From: Amoebophrya sp. A120
Taxonomy: Eukaryota > Sar > Dinophyceae > Syndiniales > Amoebophryaceae
Direction: 5' to 3'
NCBI GenBank assembly: GCA_905178155.1
Contig: CAJINV010000006.1
Span: forward strand, 4,703,795-4,767,794
DNA length: 64,000 nucleotides
In this document: in pieces, positions 11,149 to 22,836 of the stretch
Position numbering within the stretch: the stretch's first letter is position 1
Layout of the letters: every line of letters begins with the position of its first letter
Program-made: the position numbers and the translations under genes
The notes under the pieces: generated by a model
The model's input: the letters and a program-made list of their open reading frames with translations, nothing else
What the model was told of the DNA's origin: nothing
The model's database searches: none

Positions 11149-11670
11149 ATGGTGTGCAGGTCTTTCCTCCTCTTCGCCTTCAATGGCTTCCCAGCCACTG
11201 TCGTGGCTCGCAATATCCGAGTGGATTTCGACGTGCCTCGCTACGGTCCGCGGTGTGTGGAGGCGAGTCTGGGTGACAGCGTCACGTTTCACTGGGACGA
11301 GCACCATAACCTGCACCATTTAGCCAGCGAGAACGACTACCGATTCTGTAATTTCGCGGCCGCCACCAAACTTGCGAATGCCGGACCGAATCCACGTGGC
11401 GTCACCGTGGGTCCTTGGACCACCGCGGGGGACCGCTTTTACTCGTGCTCCAAAATTTGCTCCACGAACGGACACAAGGTGCGCGTGTGCGTAGCAACGG
11501 AGTGCACTTGCAGTGAGGGTGCGATCTACAACGGGGAAAGCAGCTCCGGTGGGAGAAGCAGGAGGACATCAGGGATTCATACCTCGGTTGGAGAACGGTT
11601 TTGTATGATGCTCGCATTTTTTGCTACTGCAGCAGCAGTGCTGCTGAACAAGAACTTGACCTTGGCCTGA
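11149..11670 (+). CDS. Secreted cupredoxin (phytocyanin-like) protein
   Basis: 173 residues, no internal intron. A hydrophobic N-terminus (about residues 4-20) looks like a signal peptide. Then comes a cupredoxin-type beta domain: GDSVTFHWDEHHNLHHL, then FYSCSKICSTNGHKVRVCV. This resembles plant phytocyanins, with His in HNLHH and a Cys pair joined to a C-terminal ligand region. The usual His before the second Cys is Ile here, and a His stands where Met or Gln is the axial ligand, so copper binding is doubtful. After a Ser/Gly/Arg linker the end is hydrophobic (MMLAFFATAAAVLL), which would suit a GPI signal or membrane anchor. The lack of introns and the leader-like repeats upstream would fit a retrogene; that is inference. 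Confidence 0.7.
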   Translation: MVCRSFLLFAFNGFPATVVARNIRVDFDVPRYGPRCVEASLGDSVTFHWDEHHNLHHLASENDYRFCNFAAATKLANAGPNPRGVTVGPWTTAGDRFYSCSKICSTNGHKVRVCVATECTCSEGAIYNGESSSGGRSRRTSGIHTSVGERFCMMLAFFATAAAVLLNKNLTLA

Positions 11671-12271
11671 AATTTTGATAGGACTATCCGATCGGGACGA
11701 GTGGTCGTGGGCATGTTCTGAATTTTTCAACCTGGTCGACGCAGTGGCCACCCTGCACCTGCTGCACTGCACTCACTCGTCCCCGCAGAAAAGTTTTCGA
11801 ATAGTTGCAGACTCATCGATCTCAGTCGACGTCCAGGTTTTTTACACGACCAGCAGAACGAACTTGTTCTGAACTTCGAAATGGACAGCTGTCGTTCACG
11901 TTCTCGTCGTTGTTTCTTCACTAATCGTGGAGCATCGTTACATATTGTTGAGACAAGATGATGAGCGATAGGTCCATGAGGGATCGAGGAAAGAACGAAC
12001 TGGGTCGCCTCTCTTTGTTCCTTTGGAGCGAGCATCAACATGATGAAGATGATCATCTTCATGCCGGCATTCGTTCGTACAAAGTAGTGCTAAAATTTCA
12101 TCGCGAGCGCACCAATACCAATGAAACACTTCGCTCAACACCAATCATGATGATGTGTCGCAGTATCAATCATTCTGTCATGAAGCAGAAGTTGAGCAGT
12201 TTTTGCTCTAGTAAAGGCAGACCTAGCGTTCTAGTAGTTCTTACAGCATCTGCTTATTCGCAGGACATCAA
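11671..12271. other. Intergenic
   Basis: About 600 bp with no supportable gene, inverted repeat or introner. Confidence 0.6.
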
Positions 12272-15200
12272 ATGACGTCTCCTACGCCGGATGCTATTCC
12301 CGCTCTATCTCTCCCGCAAGAAGAACCGCAAGAGCAGCAGCAGGAAGAGCTTCTCCACGATCAAGATTCCGGTCCGCGCGACGTGTCTATCTCCTGAAAA
12401 CTAACCATCCCTAGTATGATCCAATTTGTCATGCAAAAGTAAAAGATGTAGTCAGTTCTGTTTTTGTCATGCATGATGATGCAGAAAATGGATGGGGATG
12501 GTTCATTTTCAGGGAATAATGTCTTTCCAACTGGAAGAAGCTGTATCAAGTGTAAAAAAGTCTGGGTCTGGAAGGTTGGAGCTTGTGATGCTAACTCTGG
12601 ACTCTGAAAAAATCTGTATTGCATGATCACCAAGAGGAGCCTACTTTGTGCTAAGGGGGGAAGGCATTTGTCATGCGGATTAGGCATCAGGAAGCCCCCT
12701 TAGAATCTGCGATGCTAAGTCATGCATTACAGACATCCTGGGCCATGCAAAAGAAGCATGATAAACCCGGCAAAATTCCAGACCCAGACATTTTTGCATT
12801 TGATAAGCGGTAATCGAAAACGAAACCTCCAAAAGCAGCATTCGAGAACCCGAAGACGGTGTTGATGATGAACGCGGGAACCATCGTCCTGGCGATAATT
12901 TTTCCAAACCCGCAACAAAAACGACACGTACACGAAGTCGAAAGATAGCACCCACAAGTAGCTCACCATATTGTTCTAAATCGGCATCGTCTTCTGCTCC
13001 AAAATTATTCACCGCGAATGGCAAGGAGAAAAGCGGTTGGCAAGCAAACAGAAATGATCGGCGAAGAACGACAAAGAGCACGGCAGCGGGGGATCATGAT
13101 GGTGCCGATGCGGACAGCGATGGAGGTGGCAGTAGAGCTAGTGGCTCTACTCCTCGCGAGATGAACTACGAGAGCAGCAACGGCTCTTCCCTCAGTCTGA
13201 CTTCTTCATCTGACGACAATGCAAAAGCGCAGAATGATCACGACAATCGTCCCCAGCCTCCAGAACTACCGTGTACAGGAGCGCCTAGAAATAAAGGTTC
13301 GGGCGAGCAACTGAAATTTGTTCTGCGAGACCGAGGGAGCAAAAGTAAAAAACGCAGTACAGGTGGTGGTCACGGTCAACATCACGCTCGTGGAACGGAT
13401 GTGTGTGGAACAACCGGTGCAGGAAAGAAAAACAAAAAATCCTCTCCTCACAAACCTTCACATCCACAACATCGAAGGTCCAAGCCAGCCACATCTGGGC
13501 GCACCACGGCGAGAGGCCACCAGCATGGGAGCAATAAGCCATCATCTACTACAGCATCAAACCGTCACGATCATCACAAAAACACGACCAATAAAGAGGA
13601 CGATTTCACAATCGCGATGCGGTACCTGGTGAAAGCCCCCATTCGAGCTGCAAGATTTTGCTTCTCCGAGATTTTCGAAGGGAGTGGCGTGTTTTTGGAG
13701 GAAGACGAGGAGGATTTTTACAAGTACAGAAAGAACACCGGCAGGACAAGGCGGAGAACAACAAGTCGGGGAAGAAGCACCAGTGAAAGAAGAGCTGCAC
13801 CACGACGAGCACCACCACGTATTCATCGAAGGATGAATAAACAAGAGCCTTCATCCAGTCCCGAAATCACCACTTCAAAGCGCGGCGGTGGCAGAGCTGG
13901 AAATCGGGAAGATGATGTTGATCGAAACCGAAAGCTACGATTTGATGAGGAAAATAAACGGAGAAATTTCAATGCAGATGAATCCACAGGAGCTCCTCCT
14001 GCTCCCCTTCGACTAGGGCTAACCGACGATGAGCAGAGCTTTCTGATGAAGCACAAAAACGAAGAAACTATTTCGTTTCAAATGCCAGGAGGAGGACAAG
14101 AAGACCCCATCAATCTCGATCGGTCGGGGTTCTTGAACAACAGTTCGGTGAACAGAAGCCGCGGGACCATGACGAATAGCATAAGTACAACATCCAGCAA
14201 TAGCTTTGTTCGTCGAGTATGAAATGCAAAAGCATCGCGCTAGTGGAATCGCATGAAAAATTCCCTCAGCATGAAAAATGGAATTTGTAATGCGGATTTA
14301 GATTATTAAGGAGGAGATTTGTAATGCATGACTTCTACGAGTACGATACTTTTTCACAGGATAACGAGGAGCGCATGACAACTTTTCCGATGATCCAGCA
14401 GCCGCCAGCGAAATTTCCAGTTTTGTGGACTTGCAGCTGGCGGCGGTATTGCACCAGAGAATAGGGAGAATTTTGAAACAAGCAAAGAAACGAACTGGTA
14501 ATTCTTCCTCCTCTTCCGCATCAAGAACTACATCGGACGACTTGCAAAAAGAGGACCAAAAAGCGAGGAGAGCAGTTTTCAAAATCCTCGAAACCGCGCT
14601 GGCCACTGCTTGCGCGACGAGTACGAGCGCGAGTAGTGGCAAGAAGTCTGCCAGCACCAGCAGTACTAGCGGTAATAAAGCCACAACCTTCAACCCCACC
14701 CGCCTGCAGTTCGCGGCAAAATTGGCCCAGATTCAGAACAAAACCTTCCTCGCGTTTCTTCTCCACGTGTATTTCGATTTCGAACCTGGCATGGGGACGA
14801 GTAGTTGGTTTGGGAACGTGCATATGCACTGCAAAAGTATCGTACTCGTACTAATTGGACTTATGCATTACAATTTTTTTTCTTAAGGTAGATCCGCATT
14901 ACAAAAAATTTAATCTGTAATGCTGAGCAAATTTGTATTGCGATTTCTACTAGTACGATGCTTTTGCAATCCATAGCGCAACTCCCGTATTTCTACGGAA
15001 CCAGTTCCTACGTCGGGCTAGAAACCGGGGCATCAACAGCGGGACGAAGTGGAGGCGGGGGTTTAGGTCTTCGGTGTACTAGCAGTAGCACCTCCGCTAG
15101 CACCAACTCGATAAACGTCAAGTCCCTTGTCGACACGCTTTCCTTCGTGTTAAAAGACCGGATGTATCCACAGTAAATTTCATCTTCCCGTACTACACGT

Positions 15201-16693
15201 TCAACTGCGGTTTCCGCATGACAAACCTTTCCACTAAATCCTATGACACCATGACAAGCGCGATGGTGAAAGATCATGTGATGCAGTTTGTGCACGCGTG
15301 CGGGAAGTTTGTGTTGCATAGGATGGCGAAGGACAGAGACGGGTTTTTCGAAGACGAAAACAACGTGACGGTCGCGAAAGGGATGCTGCGTCTGTTCGCG
15401 TTCTGCCCCCTGGACCCCTGGGGATACCTCGGCTACTGCTCCATGACGAACAATTTCAAGACGCGGGCGAGGCTGTATTGGATATAAATGATGATGCGTG
15501 ACTTGAACTTGTGATGCAGAAGCATTTTGAGTAGTCTTCTCTGTCATGCACGTTCGCCATTATTTCAACACATTTCCATTATGTGCAAAAACCCACCCTC
15601 TACTTCTATCTTCAGGTCTCTGGAAGTCCGCGCCATTTTGCTTCCCCTGCATTCCACCGTCTTTGTAGAAGAAATTACCCTGACGAAAGAAGAGGATCAC
15701 GACTTCATCAGGAATTCGAAATTTCAGACGAAAGACCTAGCAGCAGGAGGACCAGGACCTGGACCAGCAGCAGGAGTAGCAGCTGCAGCTTCATCGCACT
15801 ACAACAAATCATTACCCCACCATTCCGAGATCGGGTACCTAACTCCTATTCCCCGCCACGCGGAGTCTCTAAACATGGAAAACGACGATTTACTGGCTCC
15901 GACTCCTTGGACGCCGGAGGAACAATATCGACACGGGGATGAAGTAGATCATTTTCACGACCAGTTGTACTATGGAGGAGAAGAGGAGGAGGTAAATGTA
16001 AATCTAAATCCGCGGTTTCAAAGTTTTTTCCGGAACAACGTCCGAAGTAGTACGGGAACGAATGTTGGCGGGAAGAAAAGTCAAAGAGGGAACAACTACA
16101 AAGTTTGCGGGGACTTTCATCATGGAGGACGAGCTGGCTCTGGAGGTTCCAAGAACTACTGCAACAACTTCAATGCCTCTTCGTCTTCCAAGAAAACGAT
16201 TTTATCAAACGCAAAAGCTGCATCGCACAGGCACAACTCGTATTAATCGCAGTCATGCATAACAGATTCATGAAGACCTGACGGAAGTCAGCATTACAAA
16301 CTGCTTTTCATCTTCTCTCGGACAAAGAACTTGTATTGCGATTTCTACTAATGCGGTCCTCACGTTTTTGCGATGCATAGATCTCAACTAACGACAACAC
16401 GGAAGACGGAGTCTTCGATTCGGACGACGAGGTGGGCGGATTGAGAGGCTTGTTGCCGAAAAAGATGCTGCAGGCCATGCAGTATGCATTGCAAAAGTAT
16501 CGTACTACAACTACTAGTGTCAATCGCATTACAAATTTGATGATCAGCATGAAAAATGGAGTTTGTCATGGTGTTTCACCTTGAGAAGAAGATTTGTCAT
16601 GCATATACTGCAATGTATGAGTGCGAGTGCGATGCTTTTGCGTAGGATATGCAGCAAACGAGTTCTTCGAGTGAGGAGGAGGATTCGGATTGA
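12272..16693 (+). CDS. Unknown 1017-residue protein, low complexity with a conserved-looking core
   Basis: Exons 12272-12387, 12524-12543, 12811-14217, 14369-14822, 14981-15164, 15326-15474, 15616-16202, 16385-16482 and 16655-16693 (TGA). Seven IEs and one GT-AG intron are removed. The first half is Ser/Lys/Arg/His-rich. The middle (roughly residues 540-760) is less biased and partly hydrophobic, with TFLAFLLHVYFDFEPGMG, LVDTLSFVLKDRMAKDRDGF and WGYLGYCSMTNNFKTRARL. I do not recognise this core. The end is acidic and Ser-rich (SSSSEEEDSD). The second exon is only 20 nt between two IEs. The start is the first ATG of the open frame. Confidence 0.68.
12388..12518. mobile_element. Introner element, family C (gene 4)
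   Basis: TATCTCCTGAAAACTAACCATCCC arm pairs with GGGGATGG...TTTTCAGGGAATA; repeat GTGTC/ATGTC. Excision avoids the stop at 12396. Confidence 0.88.
12544..12805. mobile_element. Introner element, family A (gene 4)
   Basis: TATCAAGTGTAAAAAAGTC to ATTTTTGCATTTGATA; repeat AGCTG/AGCGG. Lies 20 nt of coding sequence after the previous element. Confidence 0.92.
14218..14363. mobile_element. Introner element, family B (gene 4)
   Basis: TATGAAATGCAAAAGCATCG to ACTTTTTCACAGGATA; repeat TCGAG/ACGAG. Removes the stop at 14220 and joins VRR to GAHDNFS. Confidence 0.9.
14823..14975. mobile_element. Introner element, family B (gene 4)
   Basis: TATGCACTGCAAAAGTATCG to GCTTTTGCAATCCATA; repeat GTGCA/GCGCA. 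Joins WFGNV to QLPYFYG. Confidence 0.92.
15165..15320. mobile_element. Introner element, family K (gene 4)
   Basis: TATCCACAGTAAATTTC to AAGTTTGTGTTGCATA with CCCGTAC/GTGCGGG arms; repeat GGATG/GGATG. Joins LKDRM to AKDRDGF. An apparent reading frame inside it (from 15218) is intronic. Confidence 0.9.
15475..15615 (+). other. Canonical GT-AG intron (gene 4)
   Basis: Donor AGGCT|GTATTGG, acceptor CTTCTATCTTCAG|GTCTC with a clear pyrimidine tract, 141 bp. Excision avoids the stop at 15485 and joins RARL to SLEVRAI. Confidence 0.65.
16203..16379. mobile_element. Introner element, family B, diverged (gene 4)
   Basis: TATCAAACGCAAAAGCTGC to TTGCGATGCATA; repeat GATTT/GATCT. Ends and core are more worn than in other B copies; excision still restores frame (KKTI-STNDN). 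Confidence 0.82.
16483..16649. mobile_element. Introner element, family B (gene 4)
   Basis: TATGCATTGCAAAAGTATCG to GCTTTTGCGTAGGATA; repeat TGCAG/TGCAG. Joins QAMQ to QTSSSSEEE. Confidence 0.93.
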
Positions 16694-18602
16694 AGTGTTT
16701 CTTTCCAAAACAAGCAAAGCCTCATGAGTGGAAAGTAATCAGCTTTCATCGGCTTTTGTAGTATCCATCTGTGAAGACCAACAATACGATTTTGCTTCTT
16801 CCGGTATCTTGAACTTGCGATTTTTTGTAGAATTTCACTTTTTACTTGTTTCTGTTTTGTTTCCCACCAGGATGAAATTGTGTGAAAGATGACCTACTCC
16901 TCTATGTACTTAGGCCACAAGTGTTATTTCGTCTCAGTGTTGTTTCAGCTCCGTTGTGGTCATCACGCGAAGTAGAGCACTGGATTACAACGCGAAAAAT
17001 CTACAACAAAACACCGCCTGGCAGTATCGTTTCCTGGGACTCCGAAGTTGAACATGTCGGCGATGTCTCTGCACGACTTTGCTCTCAAATGTGTTGCCAC
17101 TTAAGTGTTTTGGTTCATCGCGCTGCAAGCTGAAGCTGGCGTAGGCTGCTATGTCTTCTTTTTGTTTTCACGGTGCGAATTCGAGTAGTAGTACCTGCGT
17201 GCCGAGTCTTTGCAGACTGATTAACATCAAAAGGAGTGCGAGGTGGGAGTGAGCAGACCTACAGACTAGAGGCACGCGTGAGTACATGCGCACTGAGGCT
17301 ACGAGAAGCAAAGAGAACGCCAAAGCTGCCTCGCTGTGTGCGTTGGGTTTGTTGTCTTGTTATCGTCTTGCAAGCAGCCGCGTCGCTGAGTTGCGAACTA
17401 CTTAGAATGATGAGCGCCGCGCTGCAAACGGCGCGCGCCGGCCTGCGCCTGGGCGGGCCTACCTTGTGGGCCTGTTGGCCGGTATTGGCCGTCGTCTGTT
17501 GCTTCATGCTTCCGCGACCTTCCAAGCGGGCGGGCGGGGCCGCCCTCTTTGGTTCGGTGTTGTTCCGCTGCCCCGGCCCGTTGTTCCAGCGAGCGCAAAG
17601 TTCCGGGCCCGCCTCGTTCCCAGCCAAGGGCGATGGCCCGGGGGGCCGTTGTGTTGGCCCTGCCTAGAGGAGGCCGATATCATGCAACCCAGCGCGCAGG
17701 GGCGACCAGGAACAGGAACAACGCGCGCCGCCCCCGCGCCTCCCCGTCCCCTTATTTTGGCCCGGCGCCCTATATATTGCCGGGCCCCTTTGGCCGGCCG
17801 TGGGGCGCCGCTTTGTGCGCCCGCATGAATGTGGGCGCGCCAAGCAGGAGGCCCGCGACTGCTCGGCTCCGCCCCCCGGGCTGGTGGCTTTGTGTTGCGA
17901 GCGCGCGGCGCACGCGCGGAGCCGATTGCCCTTGGTGGCTTTGTGTAATGTTAATGTATGCATGCAGATAGCGCGTGGGCCCGGTAGTGTGGTAGCATCT
18001 TGGTTGCAGCCGGGGCGCCCCCGATCGGTCGCTCTTTCTTTCTACGTAAAGTAGGCATCGTTGGGCTTTTGTGTATTGCGCGCACACAAAGGCTGTCTGC
18101 CGCCAGCCTGCGCTTTGGTAGATTTTCCTTGCCAGCGACTGGAGCTGCGTGTCCTGCTCGTTGGACGAATGCGACGGGCCGCATCCCAAATATCGGTCGG
18201 AAGAACGATTCGAGCCCAAATACCTTATGCCGCGAGCAGAACCCCAGTCACAAGGTGGTCTGGCTCAGCTAAACCGATTTCACCGACCGCAGTGGAATTT
18301 TTGGCGTATGAAAAATCGCCATAGGCGTAGTCTGTGTTCCGTTTCAGTGTAATCTCGGAATTCTGTTGAGGTTTAGCGTCGGCGTCTGGCGATCCATCTT
18401 GGAAAGTTGTCTCGACCGGAGGTAAGGTGGGTCCCCTGGGTAGAAGATTGCGCTCAGTGATATGGTGTGTGGTTTACAGACATCCAACCCTCCTGCCAAC
18501 ACGTTTTGAGGAACACGCTGAAGCTTCCTCGAACATGTGAGGACTGGTCAAAGACCCGCCGTGGACTGAGACAGCAAGTCGTCCTCGCGCAACTCTACTG
18601 CG
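16694..18602. other. Intergenic, with GC-rich island at about 17230-18330
   Basis: 16694-17200 is unremarkable. About 17230-18330 is strongly GC-rich with alternating GCGC/GGCC steps and overlapping frames on both strands, none with a recognisable domain. The switch in composition is abrupt; no flanking direct repeat was found by eye. Confidence 0.55.
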
Positions 18603-21600
18603 ATGTCCAGTCTCACGGCAAGCAGCGCAGTGGCCACCAGCACGCCGCACTCCCGCATGAACCCGACCCTTCTACAGACGCTTCCTGGAGGTCAAGACGA
18701 CTCGCAAACAGTGGAAAAGGCCACATGTTCGCCGCAACTCTCAGCTACTTCAACCACCACCACCACCACCACCACTCAACACCAGCCCCTCGACCAAAAA
18801 GAGCTCTGCCGTGTCCTCCTCGGCAGCCTGTCTGGGGAAAATTGGCGTATACGCCATTCCTTCGTGCTCGGTTGGAACGACTACCCTCTGGCGACGACTC
18901 AACAACTGGTAGAACGGTCGTTCAAGAAGGTGCTCGCGAGAGCAGGGCTGCTCGGAGGAGGTGTATCCTGTGCAAAAGTATCGTACTCGTAGTAATCGCA
19001 GTCATGCAATGCAAATTTTCATCTCAACTCAAGGCAAAACAGCATTACAAATTCCATTTTTCATGCGGAGCTAATTTGTAATGCGATTACTACTAGTAAG
19101 ACTACGATGCTTTTGCACTTCATAAGGTGGTCGTGGTGGTGATCCTCCTGGGCAGACAGAAGGGGAAGAAGAACAAGAAGAAGTTGTTCCTGCTGGTGAT
19201 GATGTTGATGCAAATAATCTTAATCCAAATAATGCCGACGTAGTGGTAGTTCATGAAAACAACACCACGACGTCTCCGGCGCAGCATCAAAACTCCATCA
19301 GGAGTGTTACCTCCGCGTCCGCAACAAAAATCCAAAGCAGCAGATCTCCCCGAGCAGGAGGTGGGACCACTCTAGTACCAAATTATGCTGACCTCCAAAC
19401 GCAAGAACTCCAAATCCACAAAACCAAATCGAGTAGCCGTCCTTCCTCCCGCGCAGCGCTGTTGAAAAATCAGGGAAACAACAACAAAATCACGGAAAGA
19501 CAGCTCTCGCTCATTCTGGACGATTTGTTCCGGCGGTCGCAAAGTTACGACGAATTTCAACTTTTACGGACGAGAACTGCTGGCTGTGGTGGAAGTTTAC
19601 TCTCCAGAACGAGAATCGGGCCGGTGAGCAGCTCGTTATTCGCAGCTTCGTCTCGTAGTTCGCCAAGCAGCAAGGGTCCAGTTTCCACTAGGAACGCCGG
19701 GGTAGCAGGAGGGGTAGTCGCAGTCGCACCAGCTTCGAGTACAACATCAACACTGAATCAGAAACAAGATGATCATACTGTGCTAGATCCTGACGTCGCC
19801 CTATCAAACGCCGCAGTTGTCGACTTGTACCTGCTCGACGACAATGTTCTGGATGTGGAGCTGGTGATCGATCAGGTGCAGGCATTTCTGGGCATTAGAA
19901 TCAACGTGATTTCCGCCACATCAGCATCATCTTCTTCCCCAGCAGCTGCAGCTGCCGGCGGACCCACGACCGGCGGTGGCGCGGCAGTACTAGATCCTCG
20001 GGCCTCCTCTCCTTCTTCACCTCCTGCTTCGCCGACCAGTCCTAACGCTCCGATCGGACAGAAGCGAGTTTCTATTTCACGACAAGCGACCGCCGTCGCC
20101 GGTTCTTCTTCAGTTGTAACTACATTGTCATCTGGAGCAACTACAACTTCATTAAATGTTGACACAGCCAACAGCTCTACAACAACTTCAAAGCTGAGCA
20201 ACAACGCGATTCGCTGTAATGCCATCGCCCAGGGCTGTATCGTGAGAAACAACCTAAGCCGCGGCAGAAACATCAACCGAAACACACCTTCTTCCATGAC
20301 CAAACGGGGGCAGCCGGTGGTGGACGGGAACTTGGCGTTGAACTTGATCGAGCACGACAGAACGAAACACTTGCAAAAACTAAACACGAGAGCGGAGAAC
20401 GGGGAGGGGAGAAATTTGTGCGCTCTGGCGCTGACCAGTTTTGAAGTAGTGGGTAGCACGAAAAGCAGTAGTGGGAAGGATAGCGGGCTGACTGGTGGAG
20501 GTGTTGTTCTTGCAGGTGGAGGCGCCGCGAACCAGAACTCTTCCGTCGTCGGTGCAGGAGCTATGACAGTGCACAACTCTCCCTCCCCCACGTTTGTCAT
20601 GCAAAATCCCAAATCCGCCGCCCTTTTCTCTTTGGCACTTCTTGCATGAAAGGTTTCAGAAGCCGAAACAGCACTAGAACCGATCGGGAATTTCTCATGC
20701 AAAAGCTGCATTTATGCCAGCACTTGTGTTGCTGCTTATGCCCTTCAAATGAGCAGGATTGGGGGAGCTGTGTGTTGTCATAGCAGCAGGAGAAACCTTC
20801 CGGCGTCGAAGATCGTTGACGACGGGCACGATTCCGGAGGACGGCCGGCTTGTTGGAAGTGGAACGGCAGCCAGTCGAATCCCAGGTCTCTACGCAGCCT
20901 CGAACACTGCAGCAAAGTCAGGAACAAAGCCTCCTCCAGGAGCCATGTTCTTGACAGCAACAACTCCAAATAGTTTCAACACCCATCAGAGCCAGCGCGG
21001 CTCTGCGTCTTGTGTCTCTTTTGACGACGAAAAGCGGATTGCGGTTTTGTCCACAACAGGGCTCTCTTCCGCGACTGCGGGAGGGACGAGTAAGAACCAA
21101 CCACAGGAGCAAAAGCGGACAACGGCGAGCAACAGCGATACGGTTCGGAAACCGATCAAAGTGACGAATTTGATCCGAATTTTGACGAGAGAAGTGCTGT
21201 TCCTTTGCGGGTTTAAACTGTGTTTTCTCTACCAGTGCCTGATGAATCCGACCCGGGAAGACATGGCAATTGTGAAAAACAACCAAAGTAGCGCAGCTTC
21301 TATTGCACAGAATTATCATCTTCATTCCCACACAGATGTGGGCGGGACAACTGCTGGTCATGGATCTGGTTCATCAGCGGTATCACCCTCAAATAACCCT
21401 CCTGCGACGAACAACAACGCGAGTACCATTATGAAGGCCTCGGAGCAGACCATGCAGCAGCATTTTGAATATGCAGACAAAAAAGTGCTACAGTTACACA
21501 CTGTGTTGCAAGACCGGCAACAGAGAAAACCTTTCTCATGCAGGAAATGCTTGGGGGCCTCGTTTCCCTCCTGTTTTCCCTTACGATCTTCGCATTACAA

Positions 21601-22043
21601 GTCTTCTCTGCCACACAAAGAAAATTTGTGTTGCTGAAGTTACAACAAATGTGTAACTGTAAGACTTTTTGCTTGTGATATTGAACAGTTGGGGAAGAAC
21701 ATGTGCCGGCTGTGCCCGATTTGCACGAGAAAGTTGCTGTTGTTGAATGGGCAGGATCCATTGAACCGGTTTTGTTGCGCGGAAAATATGTATTGCAAAA
21801 CTAACATACTACTTGCTTCTGCTTGGTACAACTTGCATTACAAAGTTTCTCTGCTTGGAGAATGGAGTTTGCCATGCTGATTTGCCTTGGGAAGCAGATT
21901 TGTCATGCAGATCTGCAAGTAGTACGAGTGCGATACTTTTGCAGTTCATAGAAAAGGGATTGCAGCAACTCTTTCCGGCGGAAGCGGGGGAGTTGCGGCT
22001 GCAGGCGGAAAAAGTCGGGTGTCCGACGCAGGGGGCGAGCTGA
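18603..22043 (+). CDS. Unknown 887-residue protein, Thr/Ser/Ala-rich with Cys-rich C-terminal motif
   Basis: Exons 18603-18963, 19130-20561, 20788-21469, 21686-21786 and 21956-22043 (TGA). Mostly low complexity, with a Thr run encoded by repeated ACC codons and long Ser/Ala/Gly stretches. Better-conserved-looking parts are ITERQLSLILDDLFRRSQSY early and VTNLIRILTREVLFLCGFKL late. After the last two introns the protein carries MCRLCPICTRKLLLLNGQDP and RFCCAEKGLQQLFP. This CxxCPxC plus CC arrangement could hold zinc, but it matches no family I can name. All four introns are IEs with flanking repeats. Confidence 0.68.
18964..19124. mobile_element. Introner element, family B (gene 5)
   Basis: TATCCTGTGCAAAAGTATCG to TTTTGCACTTCATA; repeat AGGTG/AGGTG. 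One of the few copies where one register gives GT-AG (GTGTATCC...CATAAG). Confidence 0.93.
20562..20782. mobile_element. Introner element, family E (gene 5)
   Basis: TATGACAGTGCACAACTC to GAGCTGTGTGTTGTCATA; repeat GGAGC/GCAGC. Removes the stop at 20647. Confidence 0.9.
21470..21680. mobile_element. Introner element, family L (gene 5)
   Basis: TATGCAGACAAAAAAGTGC to GACTTTTTGCTTGTGATA, with inner arms CAGTTACACA/TGTGTAACTG; repeat TTGAA/TTGAA. Only copy of this end type. Confidence 0.88.
21787..21950. mobile_element. Introner element, family B (gene 5)
   Basis: TATGTATTGCAAAAC to ACTTTTGCAGTTCATA; repeat GAAAA/GAAAA. No register gives GT or GC at the donor. Confidence 0.92.
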
Positions 22044-22836
22044 GAAGGAGGAGCTAAAAAAGTATCGAACTCGTATTGCAATCATGCATTACAAATTTTT
22101 TTCTCAAGGTAAATCCGCACTACAAATTTTATTTCTCATGCTGAGTTGAGAAAAAGGAGCTCTTGCGCTAGGTTTTTTTTTCGACGCTTTATGGTGAGTT
22201 AGAAAGTGGTGTGTGAAGACGAAGTAGAAGTGAAGTCTGCGTTTATTTTGCTAGTACATTTTTCGAAATCACAAAAAAGGCACAAAGAAATAGTATCAGT
22301 GCGCGTGATGTTATTGGAAATGAAGGCTCTGCAGTAAGTACATGATAATGCGCGCCTTGCAAAAAGGCTTCGGCTTGTGGTTGAGACAGTGGAGGCACCT
22401 AGCTCAATTGATGGTCTGAAATTGTGCCTCGGATTCCTATTTGGGTTAGCTACTGGCACGACCGCGAGGAAGTCAGAGGACGACTTCGCACCGGTGCGTC
22501 ACGTAGTTCCTCCTTTCCGACAGCGCGGAGTTTTGTTCGTGATGTTGTGCGCTGCGGCTGGAGGTATCTCGTCGCCAGCACTGCTTTGGCTTGGCAGGTG
22601 CTGTCGTGTGCGGGATTTCGCCATTCCCCGACCTGATAGATAAAGTAGTAGAAACCTAGTAGGCAAACCTACGTGGTGATGAAATAAAGTGTCGTCAATG
22701 TTGTATATGTAGTCGAGGAGGTCTTCTTGTTGTCTCCTTGCGCGACGTCGCCGAAAGAACCACTACTAAAGTAAACAAGAAGGAAGATGAAGATTCCGTT
22801 GTTCCACATCACAGTTTAGAAAGAGGAAACCAAGAA
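22044..22836. other. Intergenic
   Basis: Begins with a half introner (22049-22150). A moderately GC-rich patch lies at about 22340-22640. No supportable gene. Confidence 0.55.
22049..22150. mobile_element. Half introner, family B left part, outside any gene
   Basis: Directly after the stop of gene 5: AAAAAAGTATCGAACTCG, ATGCATTACAAATTTTTTTC and the CTCATGCTGAG middle of family B are present. The right arm and closing ATA are absent. Confidence 0.75.

Noticed and set aside
15218-15325. N-terminal part of the frame at 15218-15487 as a separate gene
   Set aside because: This part lies inside the family K introner; the remainder is an exon of gene 4.
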